Made by a program: the position numbers and the translations under genes. Source: CAVVNN01 sp963838035 (GTDB lineage: Bacteria > Actinomycetota > Thermoleophilia > Solirubrobacterales > 70-9). From it: 64,000 nt of DNA. Of this stretch, positions 55,170-64,000 are shown in pieces. The notes under the pieces are model-generated. The model made no database searches and had not been told where the DNA came from. It was given only the letters and a program-made list of their open reading frames with translations. Every line of letters begins with the position of its first letter. The stretch's first letter is position 1. The stretch is from assembly GCA_963838035.1 (NCBI GenBank), contig CAWIPM010000006.1, positions 124,001 through 188,000 of the forward strand, in the 5' to 3' direction.

Positions 55170-56249
55170 GGCGAGCGCCTCGTCGATGTGGGCGAGGAGG
55201 GCGTCGGCAACCTCGGGGTCGAAATGGGTTCCGCGGCCATCGCGGATCATCTCGACCGCCTTCCCGACGGACATCGCGGGCCGGTAGCTGCGGTTGCTGA
55301 GCAGGGCGTCGAATACGTCGGTGACGGCGACGACCCTGCCCTCGATCGGGATCGCCCCGTCCTCCAGGCCCCGCGGGTAGCCGCTGCCGTCGAACCACTC
55401 GTGGTGGGTTAGCGCGATCTTCGCGGCCATCCGCAGCAGGTCGCTGTCGGCGTCGGCGAGGATTTCGTGGCCGACCGTGGTGTGGCGCTCCATCTCCTCG
55501 CGCTCCGCGGCGCTCAACGGGCCCTTCTTGCGCAGGATCTCGTCCGGAGTGGCGATCTTGCCGACGTCGTGCATCGGGGCTGCGGCGCGCAGCAGCAGCA
55601 CCGTTTCGCCGTCGAGTCCGATCTGGCCGGCGAGGAAGGCGGCGATCGAGGCCATCCGGTTGACGTGGTGCCCGGTCTCGGCGTCGTGCATCTCGATCGC
55701 CCGCGCCAGACACTCGACTGTCTCCTGGCGCGAGGATCGCAGCTCCTCGATCAACCGCTGCTGGGCGATCGTCAGCTCGTCGCGGAGCTGCACGGTTTCC
55801 TGCCGGGAGCTGTGCAGAATGCGGCGCTGACGCCTCCGTTCCCCGATCTCCAGCGCGCGCTGGCGCAGCGCGTTCATCGTCGTGATCAGCAGCTGCCCCG
55901 GCCAGAACGGCTTCACCAGATAGCCGTGCGCCCCGAGGCGGAAGGTCTTTTCCGCCACTTCGGGGTCATCGACGCCGGTGACGAGGACGATCGCGGTGTC
56001 GGGATGCTCGCGGGCGATCTCTTCTACCAGGACCAGGCCCGACTCATCCGGCAGCTGGATATCGCAGAGCGCCAGCTCGAACTCCTCGGCGTCGAGCTTT
56101 TCCCGAGCTTCGGCGACGCTGGAAACGAGCTCGCATCTGTAGCGCTTGCCGAGCGTGCGGTCGACCATGCGCAGGATCTCCGGGCGGTCGTCGGTGACGA
56201 GGATGCGCGCGGTCTCGACTGCCTGCCGCATCGCCAGCTCAGCCTCCAT
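55158..56249 (-). CDS. Response regulator with HD-GYP phosphodiesterase domain
   Basis: The 363-residue protein has a receiver domain (ARILVTDDRPEILRMVDRTL, with phosphoacceptor Asp in LALCDIQLPDESG and Lys in YLVKPFW) and a short coiled coil. The HD-GYP domain has the metal site APMHDVGKIATPDEILRK, HHEWFDGSGYPRGL and VVAVTDVFDALLSNR. HD-GYP enzymes degrade cyclic di-GMP. It starts 11 bases inside the end of the upstream histidine kinase, so the two form a coupled two-component unit. Confidence 0.92.
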   Translation of the reverse strand: MEAELAMRQAVETARILVTDDRPEILRMVDRTLGKRYRCELVSSVAEAREKLDAEEFELALCDIQLPDESGLVLVEEIAREHPDTAIVLVTGVDDPEVAEKTFRLGAHGYLVKPFWPGQLLITTMNALRQRALEIGERRRQRRILHSSRQETVQLRDELTIAQQRLIEELRSSRQETVECLARAIEMHDAETGHHVNRMASIAAFLAGQIGLDGETVLLLRAAAPMHDVGKIATPDEILRKKGPLSAAEREEMERHTTVGHEILADADSDLLRMAAKIALTHHEWFDGSGYPRGLEDGAIPIEGRVVAVTDVFDALLSNRSYRPAMSVGKAVEMIRDGRGTHFDPEVADALLAHIDEALALRG

Positions 56250-57843
56250 TGGCGCCCTCGCCCGGGGGTGTCCCGGAATCCAGCAGCTCGCGGACCTCGC
56301 GCAGCAGCTCGGCGGCGCTGAAGGGCTTCTCGATGAACGCCATGCGCCCGTCGTCGGCGAGGGTCTCCGGCGCCAGCACCGCGTGGCTGTAGCCGGACAT
56401 GAAGACGACCTTGAGGTCCGGTGTCGAGGCTTCCACCAGGCCGACCAGCTCGGTTCCGCGCAGGTCGGGCATGATCACGTCGGTCAGCAGCAGGTCGACC
56501 GCGCTGTCGCGGCGGGTGCAGATCTCGACCGCCTCGGAGGCGTTCGAGGTCCCGGTCACCGAGTAGCCGCCCCTGCGCAGGATCCGCTCCGCCATGCGCA
56601 GCACGTCAGGCTCGTCCTCGACCACCAGGATCGCCTCGCCGCGCCCGGCGGGGAGCTCCTCGGCATCCACGTCGGCATCCGCCGGGTCTGACGAGGTCAG
56701 CGGTAGGTGGACCTTGATCGTGGTGCCCAGGCCGGGCTCGGAGTAGACGTCGATGCGGCCGCCGGCGCCGGTGACGATCCCGTACACGGTTGCCAGGCCC
56801 AGCCCGGTGCCGTCGCGCTTGGTGGTGAAGAACGGCTCGAAGACCCGGTCGACCGTGTCGGCGTCCATCCCGGCGCCGGTATCGCTCACCTTGAGGCGGA
56901 CGTAGGTACCGGGCTCGGTTTCGGGGTGCAGGTAGGCGTACTCGCTGTCGAGCTCCGTCCTGTCAACCTCGATCACAAGGCGGCCGCCGTCGGGCATCGC
57001 GTCGCGGGAGTTGACGGCGAGGTTGACCAGCACCTGCTCGATCTGGCCCGGGTCGGCTTCGACCGGCATCGGGTGATCGGCGAAACGCGTCGTAAGCTCG
57101 ATCCGCTCGCCCAGCGCGCCCCGCAACAGGTTCTCGAGTTCGTTGACCACGTCCCTCAGGTAGAGCACCTCGGGCTTGACGACCTCGCGGCGGCTGAAGA
57201 TCAGCAGCTGGCGGGTCAGCGCCGCGGCGCGCTCGGCTGCCCGGCGGATCTCCGCGACGTCGGAGTGCGCCGGCGAGTCCGGCTCGACCTCGTCGGCGAC
57301 GAACTCGGCGTAGTTCATGATCACGCCGAGCAGGTTGTTGAAGTCATGGGCGATGCCGCCGGCGAGCTGGCCGACGCTCTCCAGCCGGCGCCCCCGGTCG
57401 AGCTGCTGCTGCAGCGCCTTCTCGCGCTCGCTCTCGGCCCGCTCGCTGATGTCGCGGACGGCGGCGACAGCGACCGTCCCCTGCTCCATCTCGAACGTCG
57501 AGAGGCTGATCTCGGCCGGGAAGGCCGTCCCGTCCCTGCGCATCGCGAACAGTTCGATCCCCGCTCCCATCGACCGGGTCCTCGGCTCGGCGAAGTAGTC
57601 GGCCCGGTGCCCCGGATGCGTGCCGTGGAAGCGCTCCGGGACGAGGGCCTCCACCGTTTCGCCGATCAGCTCGCCCGGCTCGTAGCCGAAGAGTCCCTCC
57701 GCCTGCCGGTTGGCGAGGAGGATGTCGCCGCTGCGGCCGACACCGACGATCGCGTCGGGCACGAATTCGAGCAGCTGCTCGAAGGTCGAGCCGGCTCCTA
57801 CGGATTTGGTCGGCGCAGGTTCTCGCATAAGGGTCACCGGCAC
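56239..57843 (-). CDS. PAS sensor histidine kinase with C-terminal receiver (hybrid)
   Basis: The 534-residue soluble kinase has a PAS domain (FEQLLEFVPDAIVGVGRSGD, then DILLANRQAEGLFGYEPGEL) and the phosphoacceptor His in VGQLAGGIAHDFNNLLGVIM. The HATPase has N-, G1- and G2-boxes (LVNLAVNSRDAM, DTGAGMD, GTGLGLATVYGIV), and a terminal receiver carries Asp in DLLLTDVIMPDLRG. No membrane helix is present, so it senses a cytosolic cue, possibly redox or a ligand in PAS. It should phosphorylate the coupled HD-GYP regulator. Confidence 0.92.
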   Translation of the reverse strand: MPVTLMREPAPTKSVGAGSTFEQLLEFVPDAIVGVGRSGDILLANRQAEGLFGYEPGELIGETVEALVPERFHGTHPGHRADYFAEPRTRSMGAGIELFAMRRDGTAFPAEISLSTFEMEQGTVAVAAVRDISERAESEREKALQQQLDRGRRLESVGQLAGGIAHDFNNLLGVIMNYAEFVADEVEPDSPAHSDVAEIRRAAERAAALTRQLLIFSRREVVKPEVLYLRDVVNELENLLRGALGERIELTTRFADHPMPVEADPGQIEQVLVNLAVNSRDAMPDGGRLVIEVDRTELDSEYAYLHPETEPGTYVRLKVSDTGAGMDADTVDRVFEPFFTTKRDGTGLGLATVYGIVTGAGGRIDVYSEPGLGTTIKVHLPLTSSDPADADVDAEELPAGRGEAILVVEDEPDVLRMAERILRRGGYSVTGTSNASEAVEICTRRDSAVDLLLTDVIMPDLRGTELVGLVEASTPDLKVVFMSGYSHAVLAPETLADDGRMAFIEKPFSAAELLREVRELLDSGTPPGEGANGG

Positions 57844-57948
57844 GGCGCTTCATTACTCAAGTTACTTTGATCGTACTCCCGCACGCACCATTTGCCGAAG
57901 CACTTGCGCCTTCTGGAATGATCAGCGGGCAGGATTCAAGCTGCACCT

Positions 57949-58997
57949 ATGGGCATTTTCAGACATCTGAAAGGACTGGGCGGCCGCGACATGGCGGTCG
58001 ACCTCGGCACCGCCAACACGCTCGTCTACGTGCGCGGCCGCGGCATCGTCCTCTCCGAGCCCTCGGTGGTGGCGATCGACTCGCGCAACGGCCAGGTCCA
58101 CGCGGTCGGGGTCGAGGCGAAGCGGATGCTGGGCCGGACGCCGGGGACGATCACCGCGATCCGTCCTCTCAAGGACGGTGTGATCGCCGACTTCGACGTC
58201 ACCGAGCAGATGCTGCGGCACTTCATCAAGCAGGTCCACTCCAACCGCTTTGCGCACCCGCGCGTCGTCGTCTGTGTGCCCTCCGGGGTGACCGGGGTCG
58301 AGAAGCGGGCGGTCGAGGAGGCCTGCCTCTCTGCCGGGGCGCGCCAGGCATACCTGATCGAGGAGCCGATGGCGGCGGCGATCGGCGCCGGCCTGCCGGT
58401 GGCGGAGCCGACAGGCTCGATGATCGTCGACGTCGGCGGCGGCACGACCGAGGTCGCGGTGATCTCACTCGGAGGGATCGTCGTCTCGCAGTCGATCAGG
58501 GTGGGGGGCGACGAGCTCGACGAGGCGATCGTCGGCCACTGCAAACACGTCTACAAGCTGGCGATCGGCACCCAGACGGCGGAGGAGGTGAAGCTGGAGG
58601 CGGGCTCGGCCTCGGCGCTGCCGGAGGAGGTGCGGACGGAGATCCGCGGTCGCGATCTCGTCTCCGGCCTGCCGAAGACGATCGAGCTCGGCTCCGAAGA
58701 GATTCGCGAAGCGCTCGACGAGACCGTCGGCCACATCGTCGACGCGGTCAAGGACACCCTCGACCGCACTCCGCCGGAGCTTGCCGGGGACATCATGGAC
58801 AGGGGGATCACACTCGCGGGGGAGGCGCGCTCCTGCAAGGTCTTGAGCAGCGCCTGCGCGACGAGTGCCAAATGCCCTGTCAGCTGGCAGAGTCACCCCT
58901 GACCTGTGTTGCCGTCGGATCGGGCATATCGCTCGAGGAGTTCGAGGCGATCCACCGCGCCGGCAAGAGGAATTCGAGGGGGCGGCGCCGTGTTTAG
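57949..58997 (+). CDS. mreB: Rod shape-determining protein MreB (one frameshift)
   Basis: The bacterial actin has the phosphate-1 loop [35 protein letters not shown], the phosphate-2 loop [19 protein letters not shown] and [19 protein letters not shown]. At 58818–58822 a run of five G should be six: with one more G the frame continues as [18 protein letters not shown] and ends ...[12 protein letters not shown] at 58997. As written the frame ends at 58902. The change looks like a homopolymer miscall. MreB organises lateral wall growth together with the genes that follow. Confidence 0.93.
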
Positions 58998-59035
58998 CCG
59001 CCGCTCATGCAAAGCACCAAACTTAGGCGTTAACC

Positions 59036-59881
59036 GTGTACCGAAAGCAAGTACGCCGCCGTAGGGCGGTGCTCGCAATACTGATAGTCGGCTCCTTCGT
59101 GCTGTTGACGATCACCTACGCGCGCGGCTCGAACGGCATCCAGCGCGGGGTGAGCGCGGTCTTCAGTCCGGTTCAGGGCGTCGCCGACCGGGCGCTGAAG
59201 CCCGCCCGCGACCTGGTCAACTGGTTCGACTCGACCTTCGACGCCCGCGGTCGCAACAGCCGCTTGGAGACCGAATTGGAAAAGGCACGCCGCCAGGCCG
59301 TGGGGAGCCAGGCCGCGGTCGCCGAAAACGCCGAACTGCGCAAGCTCCTCTCACTCGATCGCAGCGTCGTCCCCTCCGGCTACCGGCCGGTCACAGGCGA
59401 AGTGATCGCGCGCTCGCCGACGGTCTGGTTCTCGACCGTGACGGTCGACGTCGGCAGTCGCGACGGGGTCGCGGTCGACGACCCGGTCCTCAGCGGCGAC
59501 GGGCTGGTCGGCCACATCGGCGCCGTCACCGGCGGCTCGGCCCAGGTGACCCTGATCTCCGACCACTCCAGCGCGGTCACCGCCAAGATCGTCCCGCAGG
59601 GGGTGCAGGGCGTGATCAGGCCCGAAGTCGGGGACCCGCAGGACTTGATCCTCGACTTCATCGATTCCAGCCGCCACGCCCACCGCGGCGAGGCCGTGGT
59701 CACCGCCGGCTGGCGCGCACAGGGCCTCGCTTCGCTGTACCCGCCCAACATTCCGCTCGGGGAAGTGACGGAAGCCTCGATTGTCGAACAGGAGGCCACC
59801 GAACAGGTGCACGTACGGCCGTACGCCGACCTGCGCAACCTCGACCTGCTGCAGGTCCTCACCGGGGGGTCGCCCCGTTGA
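59036..59881 (+). CDS. mreC: Rod shape-determining protein MreC
   Basis: The 281-residue protein has an N-terminal helix (RRAVLAILIVGSFVLLTITY), a coiled coil (LETELEKARRQAVGSQAAVA) and the beta-barrel MreC domain with YRPVTGEVIARSPTVWFSTV and RDGVAVDDPVLSGDGLVGHI. It bridges MreB/MreD to PBP2 outside the membrane. GTG 59036 is the start, 38 bases after mreB. The stop overlaps the mreD TTG. Confidence 0.94.
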   Translation: MYRKQVRRRRAVLAILIVGSFVLLTITYARGSNGIQRGVSAVFSPVQGVADRALKPARDLVNWFDSTFDARGRNSRLETELEKARRQAVGSQAAVAENAELRKLLSLDRSVVPSGYRPVTGEVIARSPTVWFSTVTVDVGSRDGVAVDDPVLSGDGLVGHIGAVTGGSAQVTLISDHSSAVTAKIVPQGVQGVIRPEVGDPQDLILDFIDSSRHAHRGEAVVTAGWRAQGLASLYPPNIPLGEVTEASIVEQEATEQVHVRPYADLRNLDLLQVLTGGSPR

Positions 59882-60426
59882 TCGTCACCCCGAAGATCCT
59901 CGCTCGCCTGGTCGTGATCGTCGTCCTCGGCGTGCTCCTGCAACTCTCTTTCTTCTCCCGGGTCGCGCTCTTCCACACCAGCCCCGACCTGCTGCCGGCG
60001 CTGGTTGTCTCGCTTGGCCTGCTCGGGGGGACGATGACCGGCGTGGTTGCCGGCTTCTCGACCGGCTTCCTCCTCGACTGCCTGCTGATCGCGCCCCTCG
60101 GCGGCGGCTCGCTGGTCTTGCTCACCACGGGCTACCTCGCCGGCCTTTTCCGCGAGCGCTTCGAGATCCACAGCCCGCTCGTTCCCCCGCTGCTCTGCAT
60201 GGGGTTGACCCTGTTCGCCGAGCTCGGCTTCGGCGCGGTGCAGCTGATGCTGGGCATCGACGCCCCGGTCAGCACGCTGGTCCTCCGCGACATGCTGATC
60301 AAGAGCATCTACGCCTTCTTCCTCGGCTGGCCGCTCTACCTCGGCCTGCGGCGGGCATTGCGCCCGGCCCTGGTCGAGGACTCGAGCGCGGCGCGACGCA
60401 AGCAGCCGCGGGTGCTGGGAGCCTAG
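59878..60426 (+). CDS. mreD: Rod shape-determining protein MreD
   Basis: The 182-residue protein starts at TTG 59878, overlapping the mreC stop by four bases. It has about five hydrophobic helices (LVVIVVLGVLLQLSFFS, LLGGTMTGVVAGFSTGFLLD, LVLLTTGYLAGLF and others). MreD links MreC to the elongasome in the membrane. The family has low sequence conservation, so the call relies mainly on size, topology and position. Confidence 0.88.
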   Translation: MIVTPKILARLVVIVVLGVLLQLSFFSRVALFHTSPDLLPALVVSLGLLGGTMTGVVAGFSTGFLLDCLLIAPLGGGSLVLLTTGYLAGLFRERFEIHSPLVPPLLCMGLTLFAELGFGAVQLMLGIDAPVSTLVLRDMLIKSIYAFFLGWPLYLGLRRALRPALVEDSSAARRKQPRVLGA

Positions 60427-60433
60427 GGCGACG

Positions 60434-62302
60434 ATGTACCTGCGATCCGACGATCGTCAACCTCCGAGGAGCAAAGGCATGGCCATGCGGATCGCCCTTG
60501 TCAGCGGCCTCACTATCGCCCTCTTCGCCGTCCTCTTCTTCCGCCTCTGGGGGCTGCAGGTGCTCTCCAGCAGCCACTACCTGGCCGAGGCCAACAACAA
60601 CCGGACCCGCGAGTTCCGCGTCGTCGCGCCACGCGGCGAAATCGTCGACCGCAGCGGCAAGGTGATGGCCGACAACCGCACCAGCCTCGCCCTGCAGGTG
60701 AACCTGCAGAAGCTCCCACCCGACCCCGGCCGAAGGCGCGCGGAGCTGGCGCGCCTCGGCGCGCTTGTCCACATGTCGCCGCGCCAAGTGCGCAGGACGA
60801 TTCGCGAACAGCTGAAGGTGGCCGCCGGGGCGCCGGTCACCCTGCGCCGCGATGTCGGCTACGACGTCGTCTACTACCTGCAGGAGAACCAGGCCCGCTT
60901 CCCCGGCGCGCAGGTGCAGCGGGTCTTCGTGCGCCGCTACCCGCACGGCACCCTGGCGGCGCATGTGCTGGGCAGCGTCGGCGAGGTCAGCGAAGAAGAG
61001 CTGAAGGAACCGCGCTACCGCCACCTCGAACCCGGCGACGAGGTTGGCCAGGGGGGTGTCGAGTACACCTACGACCGCTACCTGCGAGGCCGGCCGGGCC
61101 TGACGCGCATCCAGGTCAACGCTCTCGGTCAGCCGACCCCCGGCGGCCGGCTGGTCTCAAAACAGCCGGTTCCCGGCGACAACCTCAGGCTCAGCATCGA
61201 GTCGAAGGTTCAGGAAGCCGGCGAAGCGGCGCTCTCGGCCCGCGGCCTGCCGGGGGCCTTCGTCACGATGAACGTCGACAACGGCCAGATCCTCGGGTTG
61301 GGCTCCTACCCGACGTACGACCCGAGCGAACTGATCGAACCGAGCCAGGCCCAGGTCGACGCGCTCTACCGCAACGAACAGGCGCCGCTCACCGACCGCG
61401 CCAGCGAAGGGCTCTACCCCACCGGCTCGACCTTCAAGCTGATCACCGCGATGGCCTCGCTCAACTCCGGGGTGAGCACGCCGGAAACCGTGATCGACGA
61501 CACCGGCTCGATCACGATCGGCGAAGAGAAATTCGAAGACTCCGAAGGCGTCGGCTACGGCCCCGTAAACCTCATCCAGGCCCTGAAGGTCTCCTCCGAC
61601 GTCTACTTCTACACGCTGGGCTGGAAAATGTGGAACACAGGCCAGCTCCAGCGCTGGGCCCACCTGCTGGGCATCGGCCGGCCGACCGGGTTCGACCTGC
61701 CGGAGGCACAGGGCGAAGGGCTGCTGCCGAGCAAGGAGTGGCGCGACAGGCTCTACAGGCGTGGCGAAACAGAACGCCCATGGTCGGCCGGCGACAACGT
61801 CCAGCTGGCGACCGGGCAGGGGGACCTGCAGACGAACCCGCTGCAGATGGCGATCGCCTACGCGACCGTGGCCAACGGCGGCACCGTGGTGACGCCGCAC
61901 GTGGGCATGCAGATCGAAGACGCCGCCGGGAGAGTGCTGCGGGAATTCGACCCGAAGCCCCGCCGCCACGTCCACGTCAACCCCGAATATCGGGCGGCTA
62001 TCCTCGAGGGCCTGCATGAGGCGGCGCAGACCCCGGGCGGCACCTCTTGCTCGAGCTTCTGCGGCTTTGCGCTGCCGGTTGCCGGCAAGACCGGGACGGC
62101 GGAACGCGTCGGCCACGCCAACCAGTCCTGGTATGTCATCCTCGCCCCGTACCCGAATCCCCGTATCGTGACTGCGGTGACGATCGAGGAAGGCGGATTC
62201 GGGGCCGAATCCGCGGCACCGGCCGCGAAGGAAATTCTGGAGGCCTATTTCGGCAAGAACAGCCACGGCGCGGCGGGCCCCAACGGGGGTGGCTCGGGAT
62301 GA
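60434..62302 (+). CDS. mrdA: Penicillin-binding protein 2 (elongasome transpeptidase)
   Basis: The 622-residue class B PBP has one N-terminal helix (RIALVSGLTIALFAVLFFRL), the dimerisation-type domain with APRGEIVDRSGKVMADNRTS, and the transpeptidase with Ser335 in STFK (GSTFKLITAM). SSDVYFYTLG supplies the SxN-type motif with Asp in place of Asn, and KTGTAE is present. Several anchors such as EVGQGGVEYTYDRYLRG are typical. It crosslinks peptidoglycan during elongation with RodA. It is followed by rodA with an ATGA overlap. Confidence 0.93.
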   Translation: MYLRSDDRQPPRSKGMAMRIALVSGLTIALFAVLFFRLWGLQVLSSSHYLAEANNNRTREFRVVAPRGEIVDRSGKVMADNRTSLALQVNLQKLPPDPGRRRAELARLGALVHMSPRQVRRTIREQLKVAAGAPVTLRRDVGYDVVYYLQENQARFPGAQVQRVFVRRYPHGTLAAHVLGSVGEVSEEELKEPRYRHLEPGDEVGQGGVEYTYDRYLRGRPGLTRIQVNALGQPTPGGRLVSKQPVPGDNLRLSIESKVQEAGEAALSARGLPGAFVTMNVDNGQILGLGSYPTYDPSELIEPSQAQVDALYRNEQAPLTDRASEGLYPTGSTFKLITAMASLNSGVSTPETVIDDTGSITIGEEKFEDSEGVGYGPVNLIQALKVSSDVYFYTLGWKMWNTGQLQRWAHLLGIGRPTGFDLPEAQGEGLLPSKEWRDRLYRRGETERPWSAGDNVQLATGQGDLQTNPLQMAIAYATVANGGTVVTPHVGMQIEDAAGRVLREFDPKPRRHVHVNPEYRAAILEGLHEAAQTPGGTSCSSFCGFALPVAGKTGTAERVGHANQSWYVILAPYPNPRIVTAVTIEEGGFGAESAAPAAKEILEAYFGKNSHGAAGPNGGGSG

Positions 62303-63498
62303 TGTACGCGACCCGCGCCCGCCGGGCTCGCCCCGAGCCCTTCATCGCCCGGCCCGGCATCGCCGAGCGGCTCGGCCTCGCCCACGTCGACTGGACACTG
62401 GCCCTTGCCGCCGCCACCCTCGTCGCGTTCAGCGCCTTCACACTCGGCCAGGCGACCCAGCACGACATCCCGGGAAGCCCGAACTACTACGTCGAACGCC
62501 AGCTCGTCTACGGGGTGCTGGGAGTGATCGGGATGGCTCTGCTGACCCGAATCGACTACTCCCGCTTCCGCGAGCTGCGGGTTGGCATCTACACCTTCCT
62601 CTGTGCCAGCGTCGCGCTGGTCTTCGTCTTCGGCTTCGCAGCGCGCGGCTCACGGCGCGCCTTCGAACTTCCCTTCTTCAGTTTCCAGCCATCGGAGCTC
62701 GGCAAGCTCCTGCTCATCCTCGCGCTTGCCGGGTTCGTCATCGATGGGGCCAGGCGAGGATCCGAGAGGCAGCGCACGGTGCGCTATCTCTGCCTCGGCC
62801 TGGCGCCGGCTGCGCTCGTCTTCCTGCAGCCCGACCTCGGCACCGCGCTGGTGTTCGTGGTCGCAACACTCGCCGTGATGTACTTCGGAGGCGTCCGCTG
62901 GACGCACTTCGCGGTGATCGGCGGGGCCATCGTCGCACTCATAGCCCTCGTCCTCGTGGTGGCTCCCGCAATTGGGACCCCCGTGCTGAAGGGCTACCAG
63001 GAACAGAGACTCACCTCGTTCCTGAATCCCAGCCAGGACCCACGCGACGCCGGCTATCAACAGAACCAGGCCAAGATCGCCATCGGCTCCGGGGGAAAGA
63101 CCGGGCGGGGCAATCAGGCCACCCAGACGCGGCTCGACTTCGTGCCCGAGCGGCACACCGACTTCATCTTCGCGGTGATCGGTGAGCGCTACGGATTCGC
63201 AGGGGCCGCGTTCGTCCTATCCCTCTACGCCCTGCTGCTCTGGCGGGCGCTGCGGATTGTGACGCTTTCGAAGAACTCCTACGGGACCCTGGTGGCGGGC
63301 GGCATCGCCGTTTCGCTCTTGTTCCAGGTCTTCGTCAACGTGGGGATGAATCTCGGGATCATGCCGATCACGGGAGTCCCCTTGCCGCTGATGAGCTACG
63401 GGGGATCCTCCGTGCTCGCGACGTTTCTGGCGGTGGGAGTGCTCGAGAGCATCCACGTGCAATCGCGGCTCAGCCAGAGGGGCAGGTTCGCCTGGTGA
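62299..63498 (+). CDS. rodA: Rod shape-determining protein RodA (SEDS glycosyltransferase)
   Basis: The 399-residue membrane protein has about ten helices and the SEDS signatures SFQPSELGKLLLILALAGFV, FLQPDLGTALVFVVATLAVM, VPERHTDFIFAVIGERYGFA and TGVPLPLMSYGGSSVLATFL. It polymerises glycan strands in partnership with PBP2. ATG 62299 overlaps the PBP2 stop (ATGA). The mreBCD–PBP2–rodA set is complete. Confidence 0.95.
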   Translation: MMYATRARRARPEPFIARPGIAERLGLAHVDWTLALAAATLVAFSAFTLGQATQHDIPGSPNYYVERQLVYGVLGVIGMALLTRIDYSRFRELRVGIYTFLCASVALVFVFGFAARGSRRAFELPFFSFQPSELGKLLLILALAGFVIDGARRGSERQRTVRYLCLGLAPAALVFLQPDLGTALVFVVATLAVMYFGGVRWTHFAVIGGAIVALIALVLVVAPAIGTPVLKGYQEQRLTSFLNPSQDPRDAGYQQNQAKIAIGSGGKTGRGNQATQTRLDFVPERHTDFIFAVIGERYGFAGAAFVLSLYALLLWRALRIVTLSKNSYGTLVAGGIAVSLLFQVFVNVGMNLGIMPITGVPLPLMSYGGSSVLATFLAVGVLESIHVQSRLSQRGRFAW

Positions 63499-63547
63499 TC
63501 CCGATGGGGACCGGGCACTGCGTACTGATCTGAACTGAGTCGAATCA

Positions 63548-64000
63548 ATGAAAAAGACAATTCTGGTTTCCGCCGATCGCGGCGAGACCCGCGTCGCCGT
63601 CCTCGAGTCGAAGACCAAAGGTGGCAAACGCGACGTCGCGGAGCTCTACATCGAGCGGCGAGGCCGCCGCTCGATCGTCGGCAACATCTACAAGGGGAAG
63701 GTCGACAACGTCCTCCCCGGCATGGAGGCCGCCTTCGTCGACATCGGCCTCGAGCGCAACGGCTTCCTCCACGTCGACGAGATCGTCCTGCCCGGCGGTG
63801 AGCAGGCGCCAAAGCGTGGGCGCGGTACCGGCCGCCGTATCAACGAGCTGATCAAGCCCGGACAGGAGATCGTCGTCCAGGTCGTCAAGGACCCGCTGAA
63901 GACGAAGGGCGCCCGGCTCTCGATGAACGCCTCGATCGCCGGCCGCTACCTGGTCTTCGCCCCGCAGGGGGGCGGCGTGGGCGTGAGCCGGCGGCTCTCG
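63548..64000 (+). CDS. Ribonuclease E/G family protein (N-terminal part, cut by window edge)
   Basis: The open frame from ATG 63548 runs to the window end (151 codons). It starts KKTILVSADRGETRVAVLES, and the S1-like domain has GRRSIVGNIYKGKVDNVLPG, MEAAFVDIGLERNGFLHVDE and LIKPGQEIVVQVVKDPLKTK, then GARLSMNASIAGRYLVFAP. This is the RNase E/G N-terminal region (RNase E and G cannot be distinguished here). It cleaves single-stranded RNA in mRNA decay and rRNA maturation. No RBS stronger than a weak purine run is seen. The catalytic part lies beyond the window. Confidence 0.92.
   Translation, partial: MKKTILVSADRGETRVAVLESKTKGGKRDVAELYIERRGRRSIVGNIYKGKVDNVLPGMEAAFVDIGLERNGFLHVDEIVLPGGEQAPKRGRGTGRRINELIKPGQEIVVQVVKDPLKTKGARLSMNASIAGRYLVFAPQGGGVGVSRRLS

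Overview
The window is about 70% GC and looks like an actinobacterium of the Thermoleophilia (Solirubrobacterales/Gaiellales type). The evidence is a LexA box of the actinobacterial type, an ImuB–DUF6504–DnaE2 mutasome, DUF1918 and dodecin proteins, and a secreted protein whose N-terminus and 'KQLKDGAVTGEKIKN' repeats are of a kind I associate with this class. The conserved core order tig–clpP–clpX–valS–folC–ndk–maf–mreBCD–PBP2–rodA–rne also fits. No rRNA, intact tRNA or CRISPR array was seen.

Layout. 1–3.8 kb: a truncated PlsC acyltransferase, a DUF1918 protein, a lipoprotein, and a convergent ABC ATPase/permease pair. 3.8–15 kb: a dense stress/dormancy island with two tandem-UspA proteins, an erythromycin-esterase-like protein, a site-2 protease with CBS domains, a PfkB sugar kinase, an inositol-phosphatase-like enzyme, Hsp20, a bacterial eRF1-like protein, dodecin, a phosphoribosyltransferase–hydrolase fusion and DUF2267. 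This set closely resembles the mycobacterial DosR dormancy regulon, but no DosRS pair or DosR box is visible. Instead, a roughly 75-nt element recurs on the plus strand at 5030, 10788 and 11935, with a weaker copy at 14977. It has an outer helix with compensatory base changes, an inner hairpin, and an invariant 18-nt spacing to a GAGAATCG block. I consider it a candidate undescribed cis-regulatory RNA and the best lead in the window.

15.3–18 kb: a decayed IS1182-type transposase, a secreted repeat protein and the remnant of an ArsR-like regulator. 18–22.8 kb: the SOS mutagenesis operon (frameshifted imuB, DUF6504, dnaE2) behind a perfect palindromic LexA box. 22.9–31 kb: an ECF sigma factor with a membrane partner, cupin/TetR, a wax-ester synthase/DGAT, an alpha/beta hydrolase, a beta-carbonic anhydrase and a class A PBP. 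31–43 kb: a P-type ATPase, a zinc alcohol dehydrogenase, a TreT-like glycosyltransferase, PEP synthase, two small heme-type membrane proteins, a GH15 enzyme and a CtaG-like protein.

43.3–64 kb: the housekeeping block for protein folding and turnover (Tig, ClpP, ClpX), ValS, FolC, Ndk, Maf, a histidine kinase with an HD-GYP partner, and the elongasome (MreB, MreC, MreD, PBP2, RodA), ending in a truncated RNase E/G. It is interrupted by a decayed IS110 transposase at 46.3–47.5 kb. Single-base indels, mostly at short G runs, break imuB, valS, folC and mreB. They cluster in 49.6–52.9 kb, which points to local sequence error rather than loss of essential genes.
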